This document shows positions 18,112-26,666 of a stretch of 64,000 nucleotides of DNA, one piece after another. The first letter of the stretch is position 1; each line of letters begins with the position of its first letter. Location of the stretch: contig NZ_JACJQN010000004.1 of NCBI RefSeq assembly GCF_014696675.1, positions 124,001 through 188,000 on the forward strand. The letters run 5' to 3'. The notes under the pieces were generated by a model that was not told where the DNA came from, made no database searches, and worked only from the letters and a program-made list of their open reading frames with translations. The translations under genes were made by a program, and so were the position numbers. The stretch is from Phormidium tenue FACHB-1052 (GTDB lineage Bacteria; Cyanobacteriota; Cyanobacteriia; Phormidesmidales; Phormidesmidaceae).

Positions 18112-19176
18112 ATGAAGGCAACCCCTAAGGTACTGGTAGGCCAACGCAAAAGTCCGTGGCTGGCGGTCAACTTGTCAGCGGCACTGCCTGGCATGGGGCA
18201 AATTTATGATGGTGCGATCGCCCGTGGTCTGTTCATCGCCGCTGCTCACCTAGGGCTCGTTGTCTTCATCTTCTGGTCAATCTTTGCGCCCAAGGGCAAC
18301 ACCCTGCGAGGGCTGATCACCCTCATACCACTATTCAGTCTCTACATATTCAATTTGTGGGATAGCCACCATGCGGCTAAGCGGGGCATTACCCTCAACG
18401 AGTTCAGCCCACTGCGCTATCAATCCAGCGATCCGTGGTATCCCGTATTTCTTTCACAAATATTGCCAGGGCTAGGGCACCTATTTTTGCAACAGCCCAC
18501 CATGGGGGGACTGCTGCTAATCTTAGGCGTTCTTACAGCCTACCTAGCCAACTTCAACTCAGCTCTGCTGCCCATACCGCCCATAGTTTGGGGTGTGGGT
18601 TGCGGGTTGGTCTACCGAGCTGCTCCCGCCCGTCAGCGGCAGTGGAGCTGGTTAGGAGGGCTGCTTGTCGCAGTGCTGATCACCCGTCTGGCGATCAGCT
18701 CTATCCCATTCATCGTGCCGCAGAAGGTGGTGCAGTGCATTGTGCCCAGCGAGTCGATGCTGCCTACGCTAGAGGTGCGCGATCGCATTTTCGTCCGTCC
18801 TCGCCCTCTCGGGCACCCCTTAGCGGTGAACGACATCGTTGTCTTTTCTAACCCCGAGCGCACTCCAATTGAACAAGCCGGAGACCTCAAAAATTTAATG
18901 GTGAAACGGGTCATCGCTCTACCCGGTCAGCAGGTAGAGATCCGCAACGGTAAGGTTTGGCTGAATGGCATCTCCCTAGACGAGTCCCACTTGGCCGAGC
19001 CTATCCTCTACCAGTGGGGTCCAAAAACAGTACCCACTGACCACCTGTTCGTACTTGGCGACAATCGCAACAACAGCCGCGATTCTCATGTGTGGGGATT
19101 TCTGCCCCAAGCTCACGTGGTAGGCAATGCCTACAAAATCTATTGGCCACCCCAACGGGTACAGCCTTTACCCTAG
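18112..19176 (+). CDS. lepB: Signal peptidase I with a duplicated N-terminal membrane domain
   Basis: Type I signal peptidase, which removes Sec/Tat signal peptides at the outer face of the membrane. The catalytic domain (about 200-354) has the nucleophile Ser215 in PSESMLPTL, the general base Lys265 in MVKRVIALPGQ and the conserved GDNRNNSRDSHVWG box. Unusually, about 195 residues precede it with roughly six hydrophobic segments. These form two related units: LSAALPGMGQIYDG (about 21-34) and LSQILPGLGHLFLQQ (about 115-129) share a PGxGxxxxxG pattern of TM2-like or DUF5683-like domains. Typical LepB has one or two membrane spans, so this one is a fusion. It follows gatD by nine bases. Confidence 0.88.
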   Translation: MKATPKVLVGQRKSPWLAVNLSAALPGMGQIYDGAIARGLFIAAAHLGLVVFIFWSIFAPKGNTLRGLITLIPLFSLYIFNLWDSHHAAKRGITLNEFSPLRYQSSDPWYPVFLSQILPGLGHLFLQQPTMGGLLLILGVLTAYLANFNSALLPIPPIVWGVGCGLVYRAAPARQRQWSWLGGLLVAVLITRLAISSIPFIVPQKVVQCIVPSESMLPTLEVRDRIFVRPRPLGHPLAVNDIVVFSNPERTPIEQAGDLKNLMVKRVIALPGQQVEIRNGKVWLNGISLDESHLAEPILYQWGPKTVPTDHLFVLGDNRNNSRDSHVWGFLPQAHVVGNAYKIYWPPQRVQPLP

Positions 19177-19805
19177 TTGAAGAACACTCTCAACTATTTT
19201 AGTCGTTCATCACAGATCTAAATTGTTGATTCTCAGTCTTCCTAGAGTTAGATCAATCTCCCATCAGGGTAATTTAAGGGTGATTTTGCCTGCCAAAGGC
19301 TAATCTAAACAGCTACCGCTATATTTATAGGGTTTTTACATGTTGACTGTCTGACTTCACCGACTGCTCACAATGATAGTCCGGGTCAGGGCTAAGCTAG
19401 CCAACAGGCGTATCCTGGAAGAGTCTAAGCATGTATGTCGTCACCATGCAACAAATTTACGTCATGCTTAGGCATGCTAGTTGCACTCTAGCAGCGACTT
19501 TGTTAGTCCTAAAGTACACAACTTCATGATCAAGTTAAAAACTTGTTAATACGGTTGAAGACAACAGGAAGAGTATAGAAGTCTAGCGTAAGCTACGGTA
19601 AGAATACTTAAGCTAAAGATTCGCTCAATTTAACTTAGTTCCCCGGCTTACGGCTAAATAAATTTTCCAGAAATGAGGACTTTAATTTGATGTAGGCAGT
19701 GTTTTACTGGAACAAATGAGTTAAAGATTTAGCTCAATTTCCACAGGCTAAGCGCGTCAGCTCGAAGACCAGAACTTCCTAGTTTTATTATTTTCTAGAG
19801 GGTTT
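19177..19805. other. 629-base non-coding leader before the sugar cassette
   Basis: This stretch is AT-richer than its surroundings and has no convincing gene on either strand. A 9-bp inverted repeat, CTAAGCATG at 19425-19433 and CATGCTTAG at 19463-19471, lies in the middle. An AGAGGG ribosome-like site (19797-19802) directly precedes rfbF. It probably holds the promoter and a long leader for the five-gene cassette. I found no clean -35/-10 pair and no recognised riboswitch. Confidence 0.5.
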
Positions 19806-20579
19806 ATGAAAGCAGTTATATTAGCTGGTGGTTTAGGTACTCGTCTAAGTGAAGAGACTAGCATCAAACCTAAACCCATGGTCGAGGTTGGGGGCTATCC
19901 CATCCTTTGGCACATCATGAAAATTTATGCAGCCCACGGCATCAACGAATTCATCGTTTGCTGCGGCTACAAAGGCTATGTCATCAAAGAGTACTTTGCC
20001 AACTACTTTTTGCACATGTCAGATGTAACCTTTGACCTGCGTTACAACCAAATGAATATCCATAACGGTAACGCCGAACCGTGGAAAGTCACGCTAATTG
20101 ATACTGGCGCATCAACGCTAACCGGTGGACGCCTCAAGCGGGTAAGAGAATATATTGGGTCTGAGCCCTTTTGTTTCACCTATGGTGATGGGGTTAGTGA
20201 TGTAAACGTCACCGAACTCATCAAATTCCACGAAGCTCAAGGTACCCTAGCTACACTTACCGCAGTCAAGCCCCCTGGTCGATTTGGGGCCATCTCCCTA
20301 CATGACGGACAGACCACGATCGCATCCTTTGCTGAAAAAGCCGATGGCGATGAAGCCTATGTCAACGGTGGCTATTTTGTTTTAGACCCTCAAGTAATCG
20401 ACTTCATCCCCGATGAAGACGTCATGTGGGAGCATGAGCCCCTGACTAAACTGGCTGAGATGGGACAGTTGTCAGCCTACCGTCACGACGGATTTTGGCA
20501 ACCTATGGATACTCTTCGAGATAAAAATAATCTTGAAGGATTATGGAAGTCTGGGGAAGCTCCCTGGAAGGTTTGGTAA
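19806..20579 (+). CDS. rfbF: Glucose-1-phosphate cytidylyltransferase
   Basis: Makes CDP-glucose from CTP and glucose 1-phosphate, the entry step to CDP-linked deoxy and branched sugars of surface polysaccharide. The 257-residue protein begins [19 protein letters not shown], the nucleotide-binding signature. It has the family segments [41 protein letters not shown] and [10 protein letters not shown], and ends with [13 protein letters not shown]. Length and motifs are normal. It is the first gene of a same-strand cassette running to 24896, with LhgO 54 bases on. No CDP-glucose 4,6-dehydratase (RfbG), its usual partner, is found nearby. Confidence 0.93.
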   Translation: MKAVILAGGLGTRLSEETSIKPKPMVEVGGYPILWHIMKIYAAHGINEFIVCCGYKGYVIKEYFANYFLHMSDVTFDLRYNQMNIHNGNAEPWKVTLIDTGASTLTGGRLKRVREYIGSEPFCFTYGDGVSDVNVTELIKFHEAQGTLATLTAVKPPGRFGAISLHDGQTTIASFAEKADGDEAYVNGGYFVLDPQVIDFIPDEDVMWEHEPLTKLAEMGQLSAYRHDGFWQPMDTLRDKNNLEGLWKSGEAPWKVW

Positions 20580-20633
20580 TTCAAGCCCTGCATTCCAAAA
20601 CAGCCTGCATAACTGCACAATAGAGCAAACATA

Positions 20634-21854
20634 ATGTCCAATACCTACGACTACGCCATTGTTGGCGGTGGCATTGTGGGCCTGGCTACAGCTATGAAGC
20701 TGAGCCAAATGCTCCCCAGCGCCAAAATCACCGTCATCGAAAAAGAGTCCTCCTGGGCCTATCACCAAACAGGTAATAACAGCGGAGTTATTCACTCTGG
20801 CATCTACTACAAACCTGGCAGCTTCAAAGCAAAATTTAGCCGGGCCGGCTGTCAGTCAATGGTAGACTTTTGCCGCCAGCATGACATTCCCTATGATGTC
20901 TGTGGCAAAGTCATTGTTGCGACCCAGGAAAAAGAACTACCGCTTCTAGAAAATCTCTTTCAGCGTGGTCTTCAAAACGAAATTCCCGTTAGCAAGATTA
21001 CGCCTGAGCAAGTTAAGGAGATCGAACCCTATGTCAACTGTATTGCCGCTGTTAAGGTAGACTCAACCGGCATCGTTAATTACAAAGCCGTCTGCCAAAA
21101 GTACATCGAGATTATTCAAGAGTCCGACAACGATCTCCGCTTGAATACCAAAGTGCTAGGTATCTCTATAGAGCCACAAAACGTGGTTCTAGAAACCAAC
21201 AAAGGCACTATTAAAGCGAAGTTTTTAATCAACTGCGCTGGGCTATTCTCGGACCGAGTAGCTCAAATGGCTAACCTCAAGCCCTCAGCCAAAATTGTGC
21301 CTTTCCGCGGTGAGTATTATGAGCTAGTGCCCGAAAAGCGGCATATGGTTAATACCCTGATCTATCCGGTACCTAACCCCAGCTTCCCCTTCCTTGGGGT
21401 GCACTTTACCAAAATGATTGATGGTAGTGTTCATGCTGGCCCTAATGCAGTCCTAAGTCTGAAGCGGGAAGGCTACAAAAAGACCGATTTTGATCTGAAA
21501 GACTTTGCTGAAGTGATGGCTTATCCAGGCTTTTGGAAACTGGCCTCCAAGCATGCAGATGAAGGTATGCGCGAGATCGTTCGCTCCTTCAGCAAAGCGG
21601 CCTTCGTCAAAAGCTTACAACGCCTCATTCCAGAGGTTCGTAGTGAAGACGTTGTTCCCACCCATGCTGGAGTACGGGCTCAAGCACTGATGAACAACGG
21701 CAGCCTGGTTGATGACTTTCTCATCGTCAACGGGGAGCGGTCAATTCATGTCTTGAACGCGCCGTCTCCGGCAGCCACATCATCTCTTGAAATTGGTAAA
21801 GAGGTTGCCTCTCAAGTGGTTAAGGCCACTGCTCCTGCCTCCGTCGCACTCTAG
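20634..21854 (+). CDS. lhgO: LhgO-like FAD-dependent oxidase (DAO superfamily)
   Basis: Flavoprotein of the L-2-hydroxyglutarate oxidase family, 406 residues. The FAD-binding motif is YAIVGGGIVGLATAMKL near the start, and the HQTGNNSGVIHSGIYY segment is typical of LhgO. The second dinucleotide-related segment, LINCAGLFSDRVAQ, and the C-terminal family motif THAGVRAQAL are intact. LhgO oxidises L-2-hydroxyglutarate to 2-oxoglutarate and feeds electrons to the membrane. Its place inside a nucleotide-sugar cassette suggests either that meaning or oxidation of a sugar-acid intermediate, which is speculative. The next gene starts 25 bases after the stop. Confidence 0.87.
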   Translation: MSNTYDYAIVGGGIVGLATAMKLSQMLPSAKITVIEKESSWAYHQTGNNSGVIHSGIYYKPGSFKAKFSRAGCQSMVDFCRQHDIPYDVCGKVIVATQEKELPLLENLFQRGLQNEIPVSKITPEQVKEIEPYVNCIAAVKVDSTGIVNYKAVCQKYIEIIQESDNDLRLNTKVLGISIEPQNVVLETNKGTIKAKFLINCAGLFSDRVAQMANLKPSAKIVPFRGEYYELVPEKRHMVNTLIYPVPNPSFPFLGVHFTKMIDGSVHAGPNAVLSLKREGYKKTDFDLKDFAEVMAYPGFWKLASKHADEGMREIVRSFSKAAFVKSLQRLIPEVRSEDVVPTHAGVRAQALMNNGSLVDDFLIVNGERSIHVLNAPSPAATSSLEIGKEVASQVVKATAPASVAL

Positions 21855-21879
21855 TCATACTCAAACAGGTAATTCATCC

Positions 21880-22905
21880 ATGAAAGTATTAGTTACTGGT
21901 ACAGAAGGCTATCTCGGTTGTTTGCTAGCGCCGTTGCTCTTGCAAAAAGGCCATGACGTTATCGGCGTTGACACCGGCTTTTATAAGGCGGGGTGGCTTT
22001 ACAACGGCATTAACTCATCGGCCAAAACCCTAAACAAAGATATTCGCAACATTGAAGCTGCCGATCTCGAAGGTGTAGAAGCCATTGTTCACATGGCTGA
22101 GCTATCCAACGATCCTCTGGGTAAGCTCGCCCCTACCATCACCTACGACATCAACCATAAAGGGTCTGTGCGCTTAGCAGAATTGGCTAAGGCCGCTGGG
22201 GTACGTCGCTTTGTCTATATGTCATCCTGTAGCGTTTACGGGGTCGCTGAAGGCGATGACTACGTTACCGAGGAGTCTGAGGTTAACCCTCAAACCGCCT
22301 ACGCTAAATGCAAAACCCTCGTCGAGCAAGATCTGAAGCCGATGGCGGACGACGACTTCTCGCCCACCTTCATGCGTAATGCCACTGCCTATGGGGCCTC
22401 TCCCCGCATGCGTTTTGACATTGTGCTCAACAATCTCTCGGGGTTGGCTTGGACAACCAAAGAGATTCGGATGACCAGCGATGGTACTCCATGGCGTCCC
22501 TTAGTGCACGGTTTAGACATTGCTAAATCAATTATCTGTGCCCTTGAAGCTCCTCGCGATATTGTTCACAATCAAGTCTTCAACGTCGGCGACACCAACC
22601 ACAACTACCAGGTGCGCGAAATTGCCACGATTGTTGCAGAGACCTTCCCTGAATGTCAGCTGAGCTTTGGCCAGCCCGACACTGATAACCGCAGCTATCG
22701 CGTCTCCTTCGACAAGATTAACAGCGTGCTGCCTGGGTTCAAGTGCGATTGGGATGCTAGACGCGGTGCAGAGCAGCTTTTGAAAGTGTTCCAGCAAATT
22801 GACATGACCGAGGAGATGTTTACCTCTCGCGGCTTTACCCGTCTCAAGCAGCTGGAGTACCTCATTCGCACTCAGCAAATTGATAAAGATTTCTTCTGGA
22901 GCTAG
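21880..22905 (+). CDS. NAD-dependent epimerase/dehydratase (extended SDR)
   Basis: Nucleotide-sugar epimerase or dehydratase of the extended short-chain dehydrogenase family, 341 residues. It has the NAD-binding motif VTGTEGYLG at 5-13, the MSSCSVYG serine segment and the catalytic pair in AYAKCK (Tyr-x3-Lys). The usual sugar-binding C-terminal lobe follows. It does not look like RfbG (CDP-glucose 4,6-dehydratase), so the reaction on the CDP-sugar is unassigned. I chose the ATG at 21880; the frame is open upstream into lhgO. The stop at 22905 is two bases from the start of the rfbC-like gene, so translation is probably coupled. Confidence 0.87.
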   Translation: MKVLVTGTEGYLGCLLAPLLLQKGHDVIGVDTGFYKAGWLYNGINSSAKTLNKDIRNIEAADLEGVEAIVHMAELSNDPLGKLAPTITYDINHKGSVRLAELAKAAGVRRFVYMSSCSVYGVAEGDDYVTEESEVNPQTAYAKCKTLVEQDLKPMADDDFSPTFMRNATAYGASPRMRFDIVLNNLSGLAWTTKEIRMTSDGTPWRPLVHGLDIAKSIICALEAPRDIVHNQVFNVGDTNHNYQVREIATIVAETFPECQLSFGQPDTDNRSYRVSFDKINSVLPGFKCDWDARRGAEQLLKVFQQIDMTEEMFTSRGFTRLKQLEYLIRTQQIDKDFFWS

Positions 22906-22907
22906 CC

Positions 22908-23438
22908 ATGATTTTTGAAGCAACTAATCTTAAAGATGCTTTTGTCATCGATCTCGAAATTCGCAGCGATGACCGAGGTGGCTTTGCTCGTACTTTTTGC
23001 GCCAAGGAGTTTGAAGAGCATGGGTTGAAACCCATGGTTGCTCAGTGCAACATGTCCTTCAACTACAAGAAGGGTACTCTACGCGGCATGCATTACCAGC
23101 TTGCCCCAGCAGCAGAAACTAAGCTGGTGCGCTGCACCCGCGGCGCTATCTATGATGTCATCATCGATATTCGCCCCGATTCTCCCACCTACATGCAGCA
23201 CTTTGGCATTGAGCTAACGGCTGACAACCGTAAGGCGCTCTATGTACCTGAGCTGTTTGCCCACGGCTACCAGGCGCTGACCGACGATGCCGAAGTAATT
23301 TACCAAGTGGGTGAATTTTACTCGCCTGGTTACGAGCAGGGTATTCGTTATGATGACCCCACCTTTGGCATTGAGTGGCCAATTCCTGTGACGGTTATTT
23401 CTGAAAAAGATGGTCAGTGGCCTCCCTTTAAAGGCTAG
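22908..23438 (+). CDS. dTDP-4-dehydrorhamnose 3,5-epimerase family protein
   Basis: Cupin-fold epimerase of the RfbC/RmlC family, 176 residues, acting on 4-keto nucleotide sugars. The hallmark segments are present: the RSDDRGGFARTFC start, LRGMHYQLAP with the catalytic His, RGAIYDVIIDIR, and FAHGYQALTDDAEVIYQV. A tyrosine-containing Y-DDPTFGIEWP segment near the C-terminus completes the family pattern. In this setting the substrate is more likely a CDP-linked sugar than dTDP-rhamnose, because rfbF leads the cluster and no rmlA, rmlB or rmlD is present. A terminator-like hairpin follows 10 bases after the stop. Confidence 0.88.
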   Translation: MIFEATNLKDAFVIDLEIRSDDRGGFARTFCAKEFEEHGLKPMVAQCNMSFNYKKGTLRGMHYQLAPAAETKLVRCTRGAIYDVIIDIRPDSPTYMQHFGIELTADNRKALYVPELFAHGYQALTDDAEVIYQVGEFYSPGYEQGIRYDDPTFGIEWPIPVTVISEKDGQWPPFKG

Positions 23439-23448
23439 GTAATCTTCT

Positions 23449-23491
23449 GCCAGTTCTTTGCTGAGATGAATCCCTCTGTCAAAGAACTGGC
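23449..23491 (+). terminator. Hairpin between the rfbC-like gene and the SAF dehydrogenase
   Basis: Perfect 12-bp inverted repeat (GCCAGTTCTTTG at 23449-23460, CAAAGAACTGGC at 23480-23491) with a 19-base loop, followed by CTTTATT. It could be an intrinsic terminator or a processing or attenuation site that lowers expression of the last gene. It overlaps the earliest in-frame ATG of the next gene at 23466, which argues that translation starts further on. Confidence 0.6.
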
Positions 23492-23537
23492 CTTTATTGA
23501 GCTATTTCAATCTGATCTATCGCTTAGGTTTAAACAC

Positions 23538-24896
23538 ATGTTTATTGTTGATACGGCGCTAAAAGCCAGACACGAAGCCGGCAATCCGGTTCGAGTAGGG
23601 ATGATCGGTGCAGGGTTTATGGGGCGCGGGGTCGCTAACCAAATGCTCAACTCCGTGCCGGGTATGGAGTTGGTAGCGATCTCAAATCGCAACGTAGATA
23701 CCGCTAAGCGGGCTTACCAAGAAGCCGGTGTCGAGGACATTAACGTCGTCTCCACTGTGGCTGACCTGGAGAACAGCATTGCAGCGGGCGGCTATGCTGT
23801 TACCGATGACCCGATGCTGCTGTGCCGAGCGGATGGTATCGATGCTCTGATTGAGGTCACTGGTGCCGTAGAGTTTGGTGCCCATGTGGTGATGGAGGCG
23901 ATCGCCCACAAGAAGCACGTTGTGCTGATGAATGCTGAGCTAGATGGCACCATCGGGCCTATTCTTAAGACCTATGCCGATAAAGCTGGGGTAATCTTGT
24001 CAGCCTGTGATGGCGACCAGCCGGGCGTTGAGATGAACCTCTACCGCTTTGTTAAGAGCATCGGCCTTACTCCACTGGTGTGCGGCAATATCAAGGGGCT
24101 GCAAGACCCTTACCGCAACCCCACTACTCAAAAAGGGTTTGCTGAACAGTGGGGACAGAATGTAAACATGGTAACTAGCTTTGCCGATGGGACTAAAGTC
24201 TCTTTTGAGCAGGCCATTGTGGCTAATGCTACCGGTATGACTGTCGCTAAGCGCGGCATGCTAGGCCATGACTTTAGGCTCCATCAGGATGAACTGGTGA
24301 AGCAGTATGGCCTCAACTACACCGGTCACATTGATGACTTGACCAAGCTATACGATGTCGACCAGCTTAAGGAACTAGGGGGCATTGTTGACTATGTAGT
24401 GGCAGTCAAGCCTGGGCCAGGGGTTTATGTATTTGGCACCCACGATGATCCCAAACAGCGCCATTATCTGAACCTCTACAAGTTGGGCGAGGGGCCTTTG
24501 TACAGCTTCTACACCCCCTACCACCTGTGCCACTTTGAAGTGCCCCTGTCGGTTGCCCGCGTTGTCTTGTTTGGCGATCCCGTCATGACTCCCATCGCTG
24601 GTCAAAAGGTTGATGTGGTTACCACCGCGAAAATCGATTTGAAAGCTGGTGAGACCATTGACTGCATTGGCGGCTTTATGACCTATGGCGAGTGCGAAAC
24701 CGCTGAAATTACAGCGGCAGAAAACTTGCTGCCGGTGGGGCTAGCTGAGGGCTGTAAGCTAAAGCGGGATGTTGCGAAGGATCAGACGTTAACCTATGAC
24801 GATGTCGAGCTGCCCCCTGGGCGGCTGTGCGACAAACTACGGGCTGAACAAAACGCTATGTTTGCTCCGCAGAAATCCTTAGCAGGGGTAGCGTAG
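23538..24896 (+). CDS. SAF domain-containing NAD(P)-dependent oxidoreductase
   Basis: Dehydrogenase-like protein of 452 residues. An N-terminal Rossmann domain has the NAD(P) motif GMIGAGFMGRG and resembles homoserine dehydrogenase and Gfo/Idh enzymes. A middle substrate-binding region contains SACDGDQPGVEMNLYRF and LHQDELVKQYGL. A C-terminal SAF domain (about 370-440) includes LKRDVAKDQTLTYDDVELP. SAF domains bind sugars or sialic acid-like ligands in NeuB and related enzymes, which fits a nucleotide-sugar cluster. The reaction is unknown. I chose the ATG for MFIVDTALKARHEAG because the earlier ATG at 23466 lies inside the loop of a hairpin. The gene ends the cassette and is closed by a terminator. 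Confidence 0.8.
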   Translation: MFIVDTALKARHEAGNPVRVGMIGAGFMGRGVANQMLNSVPGMELVAISNRNVDTAKRAYQEAGVEDINVVSTVADLENSIAAGGYAVTDDPMLLCRADGIDALIEVTGAVEFGAHVVMEAIAHKKHVVLMNAELDGTIGPILKTYADKAGVILSACDGDQPGVEMNLYRFVKSIGLTPLVCGNIKGLQDPYRNPTTQKGFAEQWGQNVNMVTSFADGTKVSFEQAIVANATGMTVAKRGMLGHDFRLHQDELVKQYGLNYTGHIDDLTKLYDVDQLKELGGIVDYVVAVKPGPGVYVFGTHDDPKQRHYLNLYKLGEGPLYSFYTPYHLCHFEVPLSVARVVLFGDPVMTPIAGQKVDVVTTAKIDLKAGETIDCIGGFMTYGECETAEITAAENLLPVGLAEGCKLKRDVAKDQTLTYDDVELPPGRLCDKLRAEQNAMFAPQKSLAGVA

Positions 24897-24933
24897 CTAG
24901 AGCAATTCGCTACAGCTCAATAGAGTTAATACC

Positions 24934-24969
24934 AAGAGGGGAAGCCCATTGTGGATTTCCCCTTTTTTT
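24934..24969 (+). terminator. Intrinsic terminator of the nucleotide-sugar cassette
   Basis: GGGGAA (24938-24943) pairs with TTCCCC (24957-24962), extended by A/T pairs, and is followed directly by seven T residues (24963-24969). It lies 38 bases after the SAF dehydrogenase stop and marks the end of the plus-strand cassette. Confidence 0.85.
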
Positions 24970-25102
24970 ATGATCTTGCTGAGGAAGGTACCTGCTCGAA
25001 AAGCAGCGCAGAGGTACGGCCACGGCGTCCTAGCCCAAGGGCGTAGCGATGGTGTATGGCGCGAAAATTGGTAAATCTGCTATACGTAGCCCATTTTTGT
25101 CA

Positions 25103-25882
25103 TTAGCTGTGACGGGTTAAGCTGACGCGATAGCGCTCTTTTTTGGTAACAGCGATTTCACCAATTTCGAGCCTTCCCTTACCACGAATTGCGATTGAGT
25201 CTCCAGTGGACAAGGTGTAGCTGGCTTGTGTGACCGGCTTCCAGTTCACGCGCACGTCGCCGCTGTTGATTAGGTCAGCCATTTTGCTGCGCGACATGCC
25301 AAACCCAGCGGAGGCTACGGCATCAAGTCTTAGGGAGGCCTCAACCGTGGTCAAGTCTTTTTTCTGAGGAGCACGCACCCGCAGTTGATCCCACTCTAGG
25401 GGCTGGGTCTTTACGGGTACAGAGCGTACCTGAGTGAGCGACTGGGTAAGGAATTCTGCCAGTTCAGGCACGACGATCGCCTGTGCTCCCCGCTCGCCAA
25501 GCACGATGATGTCGCCTACTTTGCCACGGTCAAGGCCAGTACCGAGTAGCGCGCCCAAAAAGTCGCTGTGGCTGGCAGGGTCGAACATAAAATTTCCCCC
25601 TACGGTCAGCAGCGAGAGGGGGATCTGGCTCTGATCGAGGGGGATGTCGGATCGGGCGATCGCCAACCGCTGTCGCTCAGCCTGGGGATAGCCACCCCAA
25701 GCAAGACTGTGAACATCGGTCAACCGCTGGAGCAGTGCTTCGGCCTCGATTTGCTCGGGGGGCGACAAAAAGTCGGTGACGACAATATCCCAGGTTTTGA
25801 CAGCCTGGTCGGCCTGGTCTAAAACGCGGGTCAAACAGTCGCTGTTATCGATCGATTTCAGCAGGTCATCCTTGGGCAGCAT
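25103..25882 (-). CDS. Photosystem II S4 domain protein (YlmH-like)
   Basis: S4 RNA-binding protein of the cyanobacterial and plastid YlmH-like family, annotated in the field as photosystem II S4 domain protein, 259 residues. The N-terminal part (about 1-90) has the segment WDIVVTDFLSPPEQIEAE. A middle part includes GDIIVLGERGAQAIVVP. The S4 domain at about 180-245 begins LRLDAVASAGFGMSRSKMAD and includes GDVRVNWKPV. The S4 fold binds structured RNA. A role in PSII assembly or in recycling of stalled ribosomes has been suggested for relatives. A 15-base palindrome lies 42 bases upstream. Confidence 0.87.
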   Translation of the reverse strand: MLPKDDLLKSIDNSDCLTRVLDQADQAVKTWDIVVTDFLSPPEQIEAEALLQRLTDVHSLAWGGYPQAERQRLAIARSDIPLDQSQIPLSLLTVGGNFMFDPASHSDFLGALLGTGLDRGKVGDIIVLGERGAQAIVVPELAEFLTQSLTQVRSVPVKTQPLEWDQLRVRAPQKKDLTTVEASLRLDAVASAGFGMSRSKMADLINSGDVRVNWKPVTQASYTLSTGDSIAIRGKGRLEIGEIAVTKKERYRVSLTRHS

Positions 25883-25923
25883 GGGCAGAGAGCGTTTAGC
25901 GACAGATCAGCAATGCAGAGGAC

Positions 25924-25938
25924 TTGGGTTAAACCCAA
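25924..25938. promoter_or_regulatory. 15-base palindrome upstream of the PSII S4 gene
   Basis: TTGGGTT and AACCCAA flank a single A, a perfect inverted repeat 42 bases before the ATG of the minus-strand S4 gene. Its size and position suit a repressor operator or a leader hairpin; no regulator is identified. Confidence 0.4.
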
Positions 25939-26063
25939 CCTTCGGGCACTGATCCTAGCTTACTGTTAGGCAGACCTGGGGCAGAGAAGGGAAACTAGGC
26001 GGTTATGTTGTCGCTAGACAAATCTAACCTTTCAACATGACCACCCGGTTTCTGCGGCGGTCG

Positions 26064-26666
26064 TTAGTTTGCGATCGCTTCAGTCACCTCCTTGCGCTTA
26101 GCGTAAATGCTCTTCAGGTGGCGCTTCACTGTATTGACGGTAATGTAAAGCTCCTGGGCAATTTCGTCATAGGTGCGATTGGCTCGGCGCAGCACCCACA
26201 CGGCTCGCTCACGGGGAGTGAGGTTATACTGCACCGCCTCAAGCATGGCAGAGGAGTGAGCCGCGCGGGTCTTATTCTCTAAAGACATCAGCAGATAAGC
26301 GCTGGTCGCGGCAGGCAGTTCGAGCCACTGAATGCGGACTCGAATTTGATGGCCAGAGCGAGACGTAAATTCTTGAGTGAGCACCAGCAGAGTTTCGGGG
26401 TAAAACTCGCGGCTTTCTAGCAAGTGCCCGCACATGGCCTTGAGGCTGGGGGGCAGAAGGTTGTTACTATCACTGCCGCTGAGATCGCGGCAGAGGGCTC
26501 TACCCTTCTGATTGCTATGTACGCAGGTGCCGTCTTCGGTCAAGACTAAAATTCCATCAACAAAGCCTTCGAGCACGGCGCTGAGCAGGGGTAGATTGGC
26601 CTGGGTTGCTGGGGAAGCAATAAAACGAGAATTAGAGAGAGTGGTGGATGAACTCATAGTGACCAT
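26064..26666 (-). CDS. LuxR-family transcriptional regulator with N-terminal PAS-like domain
   Basis: DNA-binding regulator of about 200 residues. The C-terminal LuxR/GerE helix-turn-helix (last 60 residues) is clear: LTPRERAVWVLRRANRT, DEIAQELYITVNTVKRHL and KSIYAKRKE. The N-terminal half looks like a PAS fold (VLEGFVDGILVLTEDGTCVHSN), with a possible heme or redox Cys in CRDLSG. There is no receiver domain, so it is not a classical response regulator. The start is uncertain: in-frame ATGs lie at 26708, 26666 and 26657, and the frame opens at a TTG at 26777. I took 26666. Its targets are unknown. It is preceded by a 528-base non-coding spacer shared with the divergent TPR gene. Confidence 0.82.
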   Translation of the reverse strand: MVTMSSSTTLSNSRFIASPATQANLPLLSAVLEGFVDGILVLTEDGTCVHSNQKGRALCRDLSGSDSNNLLPPSLKAMCGHLLESREFYPETLLVLTQEFTSRSGHQIRVRIQWLELPAATSAYLLMSLENKTRAAHSSAMLEAVQYNLTPRERAVWVLRRANRTYDEIAQELYITVNTVKRHLKSIYAKRKEVTEAIAN

